Positions 26,033 through 33,288 of a stretch of DNA of 35,498 bases are shown here, one piece after another. The translations under genes were made by a program, and so were the position numbers. Within the stretch, counting starts at the first letter, position 1. Every line of letters starts with the position of its first letter. The stretch is taken from assembly GCF_002251945.1 (NCBI RefSeq), contig NZ_NDHW01000209.1, forward strand, positions 1 through 35,498, written 5' to 3'. The notes under the pieces were generated by a model that was not told the origin of the DNA, made no database searches, and was given only the letters and a program-made list of their open reading frames with translations. The stretch comes from Pseudanabaena sp. SR411 (GTDB taxonomy: Bacteria; Cyanobacteriota; Cyanobacteriia; Pseudanabaenales; Pseudanabaenaceae).

Positions 26033-26257
26033 TTAACCTTGCCCAGACCAGTCAAGCAAACCACTAAACTGGTGCAAGTCAATAAAACTAAGCTGTAACA
26101 AAATCATCAGCAAGGGGCCCTCTTGGCGTTCTTGCCAGCGTTTGGCAACCGCCAACTGCTCACGGTCAACGACAGACAACTCCAGCAGGTGTCTCTCTAA
26201 ATCTTCTTGGCGACTAGCGATCGCATATGTCTGGGAGTGATAACTCATTGAGATCAA
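26033..26257 (-). CDS. DUF2949 family protein
   Basis: A 74-residue soluble protein with the family pattern: a helix with LLELSVVDREQLAVAKRW, then GPLLMILLQLSFIDLHQFSGLLDW, matching GPLPMxLWQYGLxxLxQLxxxxDW of DUF2949, a small cyanobacterial family of unknown function. ATG codons occur at 26257 and 26248 and neither has a ribosome binding site, so the start is open by three residues. It is convergent with moaD. Confidence 0.8.
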   Translation of the reverse strand: MISMSYHSQTYAIASRQEDLERHLLELSVVDREQLAVAKRWQERQEGPLLMILLQLSFIDLHQFSGLLDWSGQG

Positions 26258-26345
26258 ATAACTAATTACTTAGGCAATTTGGATTAATAGCGTAGCGCAC
26301 CTTACCACATCTATCAACGTCCGTCAAAATTATTTTTTTTGGTGC

Positions 26346-26474
26346 AGCAATTCTCATTATAAAAATCGGTTTTTTGAAAGCCCGCCGTTGGCGGGCTTTC
26401 AAAAAACCGATTTTGGTGTTTCCAGCGCCTTCGGCGCTGGAAACACCAAAATCGGTTTCATAATGAGAATTGCT
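26346..26474. repeat. Nested three-stem palindrome
   Basis: Outer arms AGCAATTCTCATTAT (26346-26360) and ATAATGAGAATTGCT (26460-26474) are exactly complementary. Inside are two perfect hairpins sharing an overlap: 26362-26414 (25-bp arms, GTT loop, centre GCCCGCC/GGCGGGC) and 26404-26458 (26-bp arms, TTC loop, centre CAGCGCC/GGCGCTG). The single strand would fold as a three-way junction with alternative pairings through the shared AAACCGATTTT segment. Confidence 0.85.
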
Positions 26475-26490
26475 ATTTTTGGTAAGACAT

Positions 26491-26545
26491 AACCCCAAAA
26501 AGACAAGATGCGACGCAAAGCGCCACATTTTGTCTTTTTGGGGTT
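26491..26545. repeat. Hairpin with AACCCCAAAAAGACAA arms
   Basis: The left arm from 26491 pairs with the right arm ending at 26545, around a GACGCAAAGCGCC centre with a few mismatches. The preceding GGTAAGACATAA resembles the lead-in of the 9962-10016 hairpin. Confidence 0.75.
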
Positions 26546-26713
26546 GATTGACGAATATTTTAAAAAGTTTCTACAAAATTCAACTGATATAACCGCTAAA
26601 AGCACATAATAAGTTTAGTAAATCTCTTAAAATTGGTAATCTTTTCTAGATTGCTTAGCTCTTGCTGCGGACGCTTCTAAATAATTTGCATTGCTTTAAC
26701 AAAATTTCCCGAC

Positions 26714-28741
26714 ATGGACAATCCCCAAGTTTCTGAAGAAATATCCATCAAAGACTGGCAGACGATCCAGCAAGAAGTCAAAGAATTACGAAGATCCGTC
26801 AGCCAACTTCAGATGGAAAACTGCGATCTGGAAAATTCCCTGTTAACCGCAGTTGAACATGGCGATCTTGTTGAATCGGAACTACTAGATGTCAATAAAA
26901 GACTAAAAAGCGAAATTATTGAACGCAAGATGGCTCAGGCTACTTTGCAATCAATTTTAGAGATTGTCTATCGTGATAAAAGCGATCTCGAAATCATGCT
27001 GATGACTACTACTGAGCATGGTGATGCGATCGAATACGAGCAGTACAATCGCGCTGTCGAAACCATGCGCCAAAGTGAGGAGCAGTTTAGGGCGATCGCT
27101 GAAGCAACTAGTGTGGCGATGCTTGTAAGTAGCCTCTCAGATGGGGTGATCACCTATGCCAATACCAGTACTGGCACAATGCTGGAAAGGGAATCCCATG
27201 AGTTAATTAAGCGCTCAATTAAGGATCTTTACTACTTACCAGCCGAATGGGAGATTTTACAGCAGCAATTTTCGCAAAATCAAAGGGTGCGTGACTATGA
27301 GATCCGTCTATGCAAAGCCAATCAAGAGCCTGTTTGGGTACTAGCCTCACTACATCCTCTATGGCTAAAAGGTGAACAGGTTTTATTAAGCACTTTCTAT
27401 GACATTACGTTGCTTAAAAAGACAGAAATTGCGCTACGTGAGTCAGAAACAAAACTGCGGGAACAGGCTAACCTCTTAGAACATCGTGTTGAGGAAAGGA
27501 CTCACGATCTCAAACTTGCCAAAGAAGCAGCCGAGGCAGCAAGTCGATCTAAAGCAGCATTTTTAGCCAATATGAGTCATGAATTGCGAACTCCTCTGAA
27601 TGCAATTCTGGGCTTTGCTCAGCTTATGCTCTATGACCAAGAGTTAAATGAGCAACATCAAGCTGATCTGCAAACCATCTGCAATAGTGGCAATCATTTG
27701 CTAACAATGATTAATGACATTTTAGAAATGTCGAAGCTTGAAGCTGGTAGCGTACTTCTCCGTGAAAAGGAGTGTTATCTGTACAACATCGTGGATACCG
27801 CAAGAGATATGTTATCTCTGAAAGCCCAAGAGAAATCTCTATCTTTCGATGTCAGTATTCAACCAGATGTTCCGCCCTATATTTATACCGATGAAGGTAA
27901 ATTACGCCAAATATTAATCAACTTGATCAGTAATGCGATCAAATTTACGGACACAGGACATATTCATGTTCGTGTAGATGTTCGTGGTATCTCTGAAGAT
28001 GTGAAAGCTATAGTTGGAGAATATTCAGAAATACCGCGTATTCTTTGTTTTGAAGTGGAAGATACTGGAGCAGGTATTTCTGAAGCAGAAATATTAACTT
28101 TGTTTCAGCCTTTTGTGCAAACGCATTCTGGTAGGCGATCGCAGGAGGGTACGGGGCTAGGTCTATCCATTAGTTATAACTACGTCAAGATCATGGGTGG
28201 ACAGATGTCGGTAACTAGTAAAGTCGGCGAAGGTTCTACTTTTCGATTTTACATTCCTGTCAAGTCCTTGGATTTATTTAATCTAAATTCTCCCAGTAAA
28301 TTATCCAATCGCGTGATTGGGATTGAAGGGAATCAAACTTACCGTATCTTAATCGCTGAAGATATCCGTCTAAATCGCCAACTATTAACTAGAATTTTAT
28401 CGCCCCTAGGATTTGATGTGCGCGAAGTTAGTAATGGCGAAGAAGCGATCGCCGTGTGGCAGTCTTGGTCACCGCATTTGATCTGGATGGATGTCAAAAT
28501 GCCTATATTGGGTGGTCAAGAGGCTGCCTCGGCAATTAGGGAAATTGAATCCATGAGAAATATATCGGCATCGCAAAAAGTCCGAATTATTGCTCTAACT
28601 GCTAGCCTAATCGATCTTAGAGAAGAAGACTTATTTTTGCATGGGTTCGATGGATTTCTCGCTAAACCATTTACCGAAGATAAAATTTTTGCCAGAATGG
28701 CTGAACAACTGAACTTGACGTATATCTATAGCAGTAAATAA
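26714..28741 (+). CDS. PAS-containing hybrid histidine kinase with receiver domain
   Basis: A 675-residue soluble kinase. The N-terminal coiled coil (10-120) contains a duplicated 20-residue segment: DLENSLLTAVEHGDLVESEL (38-57) and a second copy at 91-110, sharing DLE, L, T and EHGD. PAS about 120-235; linker coiled coil HRVEERTHDLKLAKEAAEAA; HisKA with H289 (NMSHELRTPLNAI); HATPase with N407, EDTGAGIS and GTGLGLSIS; REC 544-670 with acidic pair E549-D550, phospho-acceptor D593 and K651. The receiver has no output domain, so phosphate must pass on to a separate HPT or regulator. It is followed by a 103-bp hairpin element. Confidence 0.93.
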   Translation: MDNPQVSEEISIKDWQTIQQEVKELRRSVSQLQMENCDLENSLLTAVEHGDLVESELLDVNKRLKSEIIERKMAQATLQSILEIVYRDKSDLEIMLMTTTEHGDAIEYEQYNRAVETMRQSEEQFRAIAEATSVAMLVSSLSDGVITYANTSTGTMLERESHELIKRSIKDLYYLPAEWEILQQQFSQNQRVRDYEIRLCKANQEPVWVLASLHPLWLKGEQVLLSTFYDITLLKKTEIALRESETKLREQANLLEHRVEERTHDLKLAKEAAEAASRSKAAFLANMSHELRTPLNAILGFAQLMLYDQELNEQHQADLQTICNSGNHLLTMINDILEMSKLEAGSVLLREKECYLYNIVDTARDMLSLKAQEKSLSFDVSIQPDVPPYIYTDEGKLRQILINLISNAIKFTDTGHIHVRVDVRGISEDVKAIVGEYSEIPRILCFEVEDTGAGISEAEILTLFQPFVQTHSGRRSQEGTGLGLSISYNYVKIMGGQMSVTSKVGEGSTFRFYIPVKSLDLFNLNSPSKLSNRVIGIEGNQTYRILIAEDIRLNRQLLTRILSPLGFDVREVSNGEEAIAVWQSWSPHLIWMDVKMPILGGQEAASAIREIESMRNISASQKVRIIALTASLIDLREEDLFLHGFDGFLAKPFTEDKIFARMAEQLNLTYIYSSK

Positions 28742-28743
28742 CT

Positions 28744-28846
28744 TACAGCGCTTTGCACTCAAATCAAAACCAAGAATATTTTTGAAAGCGTTGCAAAGCA
28801 ACGCTTTCAAAAATATTCTTGGTTCGTTGGATCGGTAATTGCTATA
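28744..28846. repeat. 103-bp dispersed hairpin element, copy 3
   Basis: Begins TACAGCGCTTTGCACTCAAA and ends ATCGGTAATTGCTATA. The central hairpin has perfect 27-bp arms (28768-28794, 28798-28824; AAA loop). Ends and flanks match the copies at 178-280 and 8797-8900. Confidence 0.88.
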
Positions 28847-28873
28847 AGGGAGCGCCTTGCGCTCCTTTAAGTC

Positions 28874-29140
28874 TTAATGTACATATGAGCGAAATCGAGA
28901 AGCTTTTTCCGCTAAGATTTCCTGCATTTTTAAAGTGTTATACACAGGATTATGCTCATAATCTCCATAGAGAACAATGTTTGCCAAAAATCCATTCACC
29001 CCCTGCACATCTTCAATCCGTTCTACATATTTACAAGACTTGATCGATGGATTGTTTTTACGCCAGTTTAAATATTCAGAATAGCTACCTGCGATAATCA
29101 GAGTCTGGCTGTTGTTGTAAGTATCAGTAATAGCGGTCAT
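28874..29140 (-). CDS. Small protein of unknown function
   Basis: An 88-residue soluble protein beginning MTAITDTYNNSQTLIIAGSY. A hydrophobic strand (TLIIAG) followed by a SYSEYLNWRKNNP helix and a later VNGFLANIVLYGDY strand suggests a small alpha/beta fold. I do not recognise it. No ribosome binding site is visible before the ATG. The opposite-strand frame here is shorter and less protein-like, so this one is preferred. It is convergent with the hybrid kinase and divergent from the DsbA-like gene. Confidence 0.55.
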   Translation of the reverse strand: MTAITDTYNNSQTLIIAGSYSEYLNWRKNNPSIKSCKYVERIEDVQGVNGFLANIVLYGDYEHNPVYNTLKMQEILAEKASRFRSYVH

Positions 29141-29203
29141 TTTTTGTGTCTATATGATATTTAGTAAGATTTTTTTAACTACGTCTCAAGATAATTTCCT
29201 CGT

Positions 29204-29316
29204 TTGTAACCTTAAACAAACTTAGTATAAATTAACATATTTTGTCGTCACCCATTAAGGTGCAAGAGGTGAGAGAAACGATATAGAAACATAAGGACTG
29301 TGCTTCTATAGTTTTT
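29204..29316 (+). ncRNA. Candidate small RNA or attenuated leader, with promoter and terminator-like stem
   Basis: TTGTAA (29204-29209) and TATAAA (29226-29231), spaced 16 bp, form a plausible promoter, with transcription starting near 29238. About 45 nt on, TATAGAAACA (29282-29291) and TGCTTCTATA (29301-29310) form a 10-bp stem with one mismatch, followed by GTTTTT. A short RNA of about 80 nt, or an attenuated leader for the downstream DsbA-like gene, would result. This is pattern evidence only, and no known RNA family was recognised. Confidence 0.3.
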
Positions 29317-29379
29317 AATTAGCGATCGTGTAGACTGAAGACGATAAGAATTCCGCCTTCTATTTGGGATGTTTTTGCA

Positions 29380-30141
29380 ATGCGCCTCCAACCTTATCTA
29401 TTGTCAGCCTTAGTCGCACTCTTACTGATGATTACTAGTTGTGCTTCTACAGGACAATCTGCTAGCGCTCAATTATCTGATGCTCAATTTGAATCTAAAG
29501 TTTTAGAGATTATCCGTAAAAATCCACAGGTGATTTTAGACTCCGTGCAGTCTTACCAAAGATCTCAGGCTCAGCAAGAAGAGCAGTTGCGCGATAAGGT
29601 GCTATCACAGATTCGCCAAGAGCCTCGTTTGTTACTTCGCAATTCCCCAGTGACAGGTTCGGCAAGCCAGAAAATTATTATGGCGGAATTCTCTGACTTT
29701 GAATGTCCTTTTTGTGCTAGAGGTCATGCTGTAGTCAAAGAATTTATGGCAAAAAATCAGAATGATGTGACCTTGGTATACAAGCATTTCCCCTTAGCCG
29801 AGATCCATCCTCAGGCGGAACCCGCAGCATTTGCTTCATGGGCGGCTCTACAGCAAGGCAAATTTTGGGAATATCATGATGCTTTGTTTGAGCAACAGAA
29901 CAAACTTGGTGAAGAGTTTTACTTGGAATTAGCCAATAACCTAAAACTTGATATCGATCGCTTTAATCGCGATCGCAAGAGTGAACAAGCTAAGGAAGCG
30001 ATTAAGAAAGATTTTGAACTTGGTAAGTCTTTGGGAGTACGTGGTACACCTTCCTTTGTGGTAAATGGAATATTTTTCTCTGGTGTGCCAGAAGTCAAGG
30101 ATTTGGAAGCATTAGTTGCTCAAATTAAAGCAGGTAAATAA
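29380..30141 (+). CDS. DsbA-like thiol-disulfide oxidoreductase, lipoprotein
   Basis: A 253-residue thioredoxin-fold protein. The signal sequence ends in a lipobox (ITSC, C21), so it is probably anchored to the outer face of the membrane. The active site is C109-P-F-C112, preceded by EFSDFE. The cis-proline loop is RGTPSFVVNG, and the helical insertion lies between (HFPLAEIHPQAEPAAFASWAA). The CPFC form and overall layout match the BdbD/DsbA_4 branch, which oxidises cysteines of exported proteins. It is followed by two hairpins, then by a PMT-family gene on the same strand; both products belong to the cell envelope, but co-transcription is doubtful. Confidence 0.9.
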   Translation: MRLQPYLLSALVALLLMITSCASTGQSASAQLSDAQFESKVLEIIRKNPQVILDSVQSYQRSQAQQEEQLRDKVLSQIRQEPRLLLRNSPVTGSASQKIIMAEFSDFECPFCARGHAVVKEFMAKNQNDVTLVYKHFPLAEIHPQAEPAAFASWAALQQGKFWEYHDALFEQQNKLGEEFYLELANNLKLDIDRFNRDRKSEQAKEAIKKDFELGKSLGVRGTPSFVVNGIFFSGVPEVKDLEALVAQIKAGK

Positions 30142-30180
30142 TTGCAAAATGGCTTTGCCAAGCAAGGCTATTTTGCAATT
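30140..30180. terminator. Hairpin after the DsbA-like gene
   Basis: AATTGCAAAAT.GGCTTTG pairs imperfectly with CAAGGCTATTTTGCAATT. It starts at the stop codon. Confidence 0.6.
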
Positions 30181-30185
30181 ACAGT

Positions 30186-30265
30186 ATAGAGAAATATTTA
30201 AAAAGCTTGCTTTGCAAGCTTTTTAAATATTTCTCTGGGTTTTAACACAGCGCTAGGCGCTGTCT
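30186..30265. repeat. Hairpin element, second subfamily, copy 3
   Basis: AGAGAAATATTTAAAAAGCT.. (30188-30210) pairs exactly with 30214-30236. GGGTTTTAAC and the mini-stem ACAGCGC-TAG-GCGCTGT (30247-30263) follow. It has the same order and orientation as 24601-24679. Confidence 0.8.
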
Positions 30266-30295
30266 ATATTCAGTATTTTTAGATGAGAATAGTAA

Positions 30296-31654
30296 ATGAG
30301 CAATTGGAGTAAGCAAATAATTATGACTCCCTTTGCTCGTTTGTCCGATCGCCTGATCTGGTTATCAGAGCATCCTATCTATGGCGTAATGGCGATCGCT
30401 TTAGTAGCCTTTGCCAGCCGATTTTGGAATTTGGATGGACTGGGGGATATCGTTTTTGATGAGCTTTATTACCCTAAATTTGCTCAAAATTATCTACGCG
30501 GGGAGACTCTTTTTGATGCCCATCCACCCCTAGCTAAGTACATCATTGCCATTGGGATTCAGATTTTTGGCTATGCACCTTTCGGCTATCGCTGCATGAC
30601 GGCACTGGCAGGTTCACTGCTGCCCTTAGTTACCTATGAGTTGATTTGGCAGTTGAGCGATCGCCGTGGTTGGGCGTGGCTAGCAGGTTGGTTTGTGGCA
30701 ATGGATGGTTTGCTATTGGTGGAGTCACGGTTTGGCTTGATCAATACCTATATTCTGCTGTTTGGGATGCTCAGTCAGTTGTGTATGGTGCTAGCTCTAA
30801 AGCGATCGCGACAACGTTGGTTTTGGGTACTGGCTACAGGCTTAATGTTCGGTGCGTCAATTAGTGTGAAGTGGACGGGCTTGGCTTATGCTGTTGGACT
30901 TGTTGCTCTCATGGGTTATGGATGGTCACGATATCGCCAAACTTTAAACGCAGCACAGGTCATAGTTGGTCTAATCATCTTACCGATCGCCTTTTATTTT
31001 GTGCAGTGGATTCCGCATTTGATGATCAATCCCGAACGTGATATATGGGAACTGCACCGCCAGATCCTTGGCTTTCACCAAAACTTGGGTGTTGGTAAAA
31101 CTGAACCAATTCATCCCTATTGTTCGCCCTGGTGGAGTTGGATTTTATTAATTCGTCCAGTTGCCTATTTCTTCGAGATGCGTCCCAATAGCATGGTGCA
31201 ATTTGTTCATGCGATGGGTAACCCATTGTTATATTGGCTCAGTGCGATCGCCATATTTATCTGGTTAGCTTTTTTAATTGCCTCAAACTTAAGATTTCCT
31301 CCAGAGATATTAACCAAAATTCTTCCTAAAATTCATCCTCAAGAGCGATCGCAACTATTTTGGTTTGCGTCCTATGTGACGATTAGTTTTGCTGGTCATT
31401 GGTTGCCTTGGAGCCTGAGCAGACGTTGTATATTTCTCTATCACTATATGCCTGCCTCAGTTTTTGCCTTTGCTGCCCTTGCCCTTTTAGTTTCGGTGAT
31501 GTGGCGATCGCCATTACAAGAAATTAGAACGCTCGGTTCGGGGATTGTGGGAATTATTGCGATCGCTTTTATATTTTGGTTGCCTATTTATATCGGTTTA
31601 CCGATCTCATCGGGTTATTTGCCCGTGCTAATGTGGTTACCTAGCTGGATCTAA
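30296..31654 (+). CDS. PMT-family (GT39) glycosyltransferase, membrane protein
   Basis: A 452-residue polytopic protein of the protein O-mannosyltransferase family, which transfers a sugar from a polyprenyl-phosphate donor to acceptors on the outer side of the membrane. The catalytic acidic pair is D55-E56 in VFDELYYPKFAQNYLRG, followed by FDAHPPLAKYIIAIG (73-87), both hallmarks of PMT. About ten hydrophobic helices, with a C-terminal four-helix PMT region including HWLPWSLSRRCIFLYHYMPAS. It is slightly shorter than most bacterial members. Start is ATG at 30296 or 30323; the second has GGAG at a long distance. The substrate in cyanobacteria is unknown. Confidence 0.88.
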   Translation: MSNWSKQIIMTPFARLSDRLIWLSEHPIYGVMAIALVAFASRFWNLDGLGDIVFDELYYPKFAQNYLRGETLFDAHPPLAKYIIAIGIQIFGYAPFGYRCMTALAGSLLPLVTYELIWQLSDRRGWAWLAGWFVAMDGLLLVESRFGLINTYILLFGMLSQLCMVLALKRSRQRWFWVLATGLMFGASISVKWTGLAYAVGLVALMGYGWSRYRQTLNAAQVIVGLIILPIAFYFVQWIPHLMINPERDIWELHRQILGFHQNLGVGKTEPIHPYCSPWWSWILLIRPVAYFFEMRPNSMVQFVHAMGNPLLYWLSAIAIFIWLAFLIASNLRFPPEILTKILPKIHPQERSQLFWFASYVTISFAGHWLPWSLSRRCIFLYHYMPASVFAFAALALLVSVMWRSPLQEIRTLGSGIVGIIAIAFIFWLPIYIGLPISSGYLPVLMWLPSWI

Positions 31655-31660
31655 ATACGA

Positions 31661-31719
31661 CTAGAGACGTTGCAAAGCAACGCCCCTAGTCAATACTTTT
31701 GACAAACGCGCAAGCGTTT
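31661..31719. repeat. Two small inverted repeats after the PMT gene
   Basis: CGTTGC-AAA-GCAACG within CTAG-bounded flanks (31661-31689) and AAACGC-GCAA-GCGTTT (31704-31719). They are short and could terminate the upstream gene. Confidence 0.5.
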
Positions 31720-31774
31720 CCAAAAGCTACGATAAGGTAAGCTAAGTTATCTCCTTGTTTGCAGTTCGGGAAAT

Positions 31775-32746
31775 ATGCAAAACTTTCGCAACTATTATGA
31801 AATCCTCGGTGTACCGAAGACAGCCACGGCTGACGAAATTAAGCGCTCCTATCGCAGGTTAGCGCGGAAATATCATCCCGACCTGAATCCCAACGACAAG
31901 GCAGCCGAAGAGCGCTTTAAAGACATTGGTGAAGCTTATGAAGTCCTATCTGACACCACCAAACGTCAGCAATACGATCGCTTTGGGCAATATTGGAAAC
32001 AAGGCGGATTTCAAGGTGCAGGCGGACGACCACCATCAGCGCGTGAGCAATATACGCCAGACTTTGAACGTGGTGGCTACACAGGTGATGTGGACTTTAG
32101 CCAATATAACGACTTCCAAGAGTTTGTCGATCAACTCCTAGGCAAATTCCGCACCAATGAACGCGCCCAAGATACGGGCGGCGCATCTTCCTATCGCACC
32201 AGCACCCAAGCACCTCCACGCCCCAGCCCTCGTCGTGATTCGGAAGCTCTTTTAGAATTACCGCTCGAACGCGCCTATGTTGGTGGTCGCGAACGCATAC
32301 GTCTCGAAGATGGGCGATCGCTTGAGGTGAATATGCCCGCAGGTGTACTTTCAGGTCAAAGAATCCGCCTCAAAGGGCAAGGTGCATCTGGCGGCGATCT
32401 CTATCTCAAAATTACGCTCAAGCCCCATACATTCTTCACCCTCGAAGGTTCCGATATTCGCTGTCAATTGCCCATTTCACCGAGCGAGTCAGTTCTCGGT
32501 ATTCAAGTGGAAGTTCCCACCCTCAGTGGACTAGTAAAGCTAACTATTCCCCCTGCGGTGAAGTCTGGACAGCAGTTAAGACTCTCTGGCAAGGGTTTCC
32601 CAAAAGATGCTAGAACCTTTGGCGATCAATATGTGGAAATCCAGATTGTCGTTCCCAAAAATCCTAGCAAGCGTGAACGTGAACTTTACGAGCAGTTGCT
32701 AGAAATCCAATCCTTCGATCCTCGCGAAAACTTACCGAAAAAATAA
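31775..32746 (+). CDS. DnaJ-class co-chaperone, CbpA type
   Basis: A 323-residue Hsp40 that delivers substrates to DnaK and stimulates its ATPase. J-domain 6-70 with the essential HPD at 34-36. A Gly/Ser/Pro-rich linker about 75-160 has no cysteine-rich zinc finger, which makes this a type II (CbpA/DnaJ-like) protein. C-terminal substrate-binding beta domains run about 165-305 ([62 protein letters not shown]). It is followed within 5 bp by a perfect palindrome. Confidence 0.93.
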   Translation: MQNFRNYYEILGVPKTATADEIKRSYRRLARKYHPDLNPNDKAAEERFKDIGEAYEVLSDTTKRQQYDRFGQYWKQGGFQGAGGRPPSAREQYTPDFERGGYTGDVDFSQYNDFQEFVDQLLGKFRTNERAQDTGGASSYRTSTQAPPRPSPRRDSEALLELPLERAYVGGRERIRLEDGRSLEVNMPAGVLSGQRIRLKGQGASGGDLYLKITLKPHTFFTLEGSDIRCQLPISPSESVLGIQVEVPTLSGLVKLTIPPAVKSGQQLRLSGKGFPKDARTFGDQYVEIQIVVPKNPSKRERELYEQLLEIQSFDPRENLPKK

Positions 32747-32749
32747 ACA

Positions 32750-32776
32750 TTAGGGCGGCGCAATGCGCCGCCCTAA
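32750..32776. terminator. Palindrome between dnaJ-type gene and crr6
   Basis: TTAGGGCGGCGC-AAT-GCGCCGCCCTAA with perfect 12-bp arms. It contains a decoy ATG (32763-32765) in its loop, in frame with crr6. Confidence 0.75.
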
Positions 32777-32798
32777 CTTAATTCTATCTAAAAGCTAT

Positions 32799-33281
32799 AT
32801 GTCTACTGTCATCTACGTTAACCAAGCCTGTATTGAGTCGCTGGATATTACTCCTGCCAAAATTGCGATCGAGAAGTTGTTAGCAAATTGGGATGAAACA
32901 CCAGAAAGCGATCGCCAGTTTCAAATCGAACTTGTATGGGATAAGGAAGATGGCGACCCCCGAGAATTATCAGAAATCTCAGAAGTGCGTCTCTGGTTTG
33001 TACGTCTCGATGCGACCTATCCTTGGTTTAGCTATCTCCTCGATTGGCGTACAGAACTCAGTCGCTATGCGGCGATGCTAGTCCCCCACGAGTTTAAGCG
33101 CGAAGGTGATGGCTATGTGTTGCAATACAATCCTGAGGCACTGGAGCTTTTTGTGATGCAGAAGGTATTCACAATTTCTATCTGGCTAAAGTCACGCGGT
33201 ATTGAAAGCACAGCTAAGTTACAACAAATGACTCAAAGCTTAGGCTACGAAATCGATTCGGCATTCTTCAACCTTTTATAG
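32799..33281 (+). CDS. crr6: CRR6-family protein, NDH-1 assembly factor (DUF1817)
   Basis: Related to chloroplast CRR6, needed for maturation of NdhI during assembly of the photosynthetic NDH-1 complex. Family blocks visible are FQIELVWDKEDGDPRELSEI, EVRLWFVRLDATYPWFSYLLDW, YAAMLVPHEF and QYNPEALELFVMQKVF, with a C-terminal LGYEIDSAFFNLL. The 160-residue form starting MSTVIYVN is chosen. A longer in-frame ATG at 32763 lies inside the preceding hairpin loop and has no ribosome binding site. The stop codon is followed after 7 bp by the ATPase gene, so the two are probably co-transcribed. Confidence 0.88.
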   Translation: MSTVIYVNQACIESLDITPAKIAIEKLLANWDETPESDRQFQIELVWDKEDGDPRELSEISEVRLWFVRLDATYPWFSYLLDWRTELSRYAAMLVPHEFKREGDGYVLQYNPEALELFVMQKVFTISIWLKSRGIESTAKLQQMTQSLGYEIDSAFFNLL

Positions 33282-33288
33282 GATCAAT

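Larger units (their letters stand above)
26258..26713. other. Gene-free, palindrome-rich region
   Basis: This 456-bp interval contains the nested palindrome at 26346-26474 and a further hairpin at 26491-26545. The open frames crossing it on the reverse strand are by-products of these repeats. The kinase promoter presumably lies in 26546-26713, which is AT-rich and otherwise featureless. Confidence 0.65.

Noticed and set aside
26262-26605. Reverse-strand open frames of 68 and 88 residues
   Set aside because: They are read through the nested palindrome and adjacent hairpin; repeats such as FKKPIF reflect the repeat arms, not protein.
28819-29043. 74-residue plus-strand open frame
   Set aside because: It begins inside the 103-bp hairpin element and overlaps the more plausible 88-residue reverse-strand gene.
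29232-29300. Known riboswitch (for example a glutamine-type motif) in the gap before the DsbA-like gene
   Set aside because: The short CACC-CATTAA-GGTG pairing does not match any riboswitch consensus I know.
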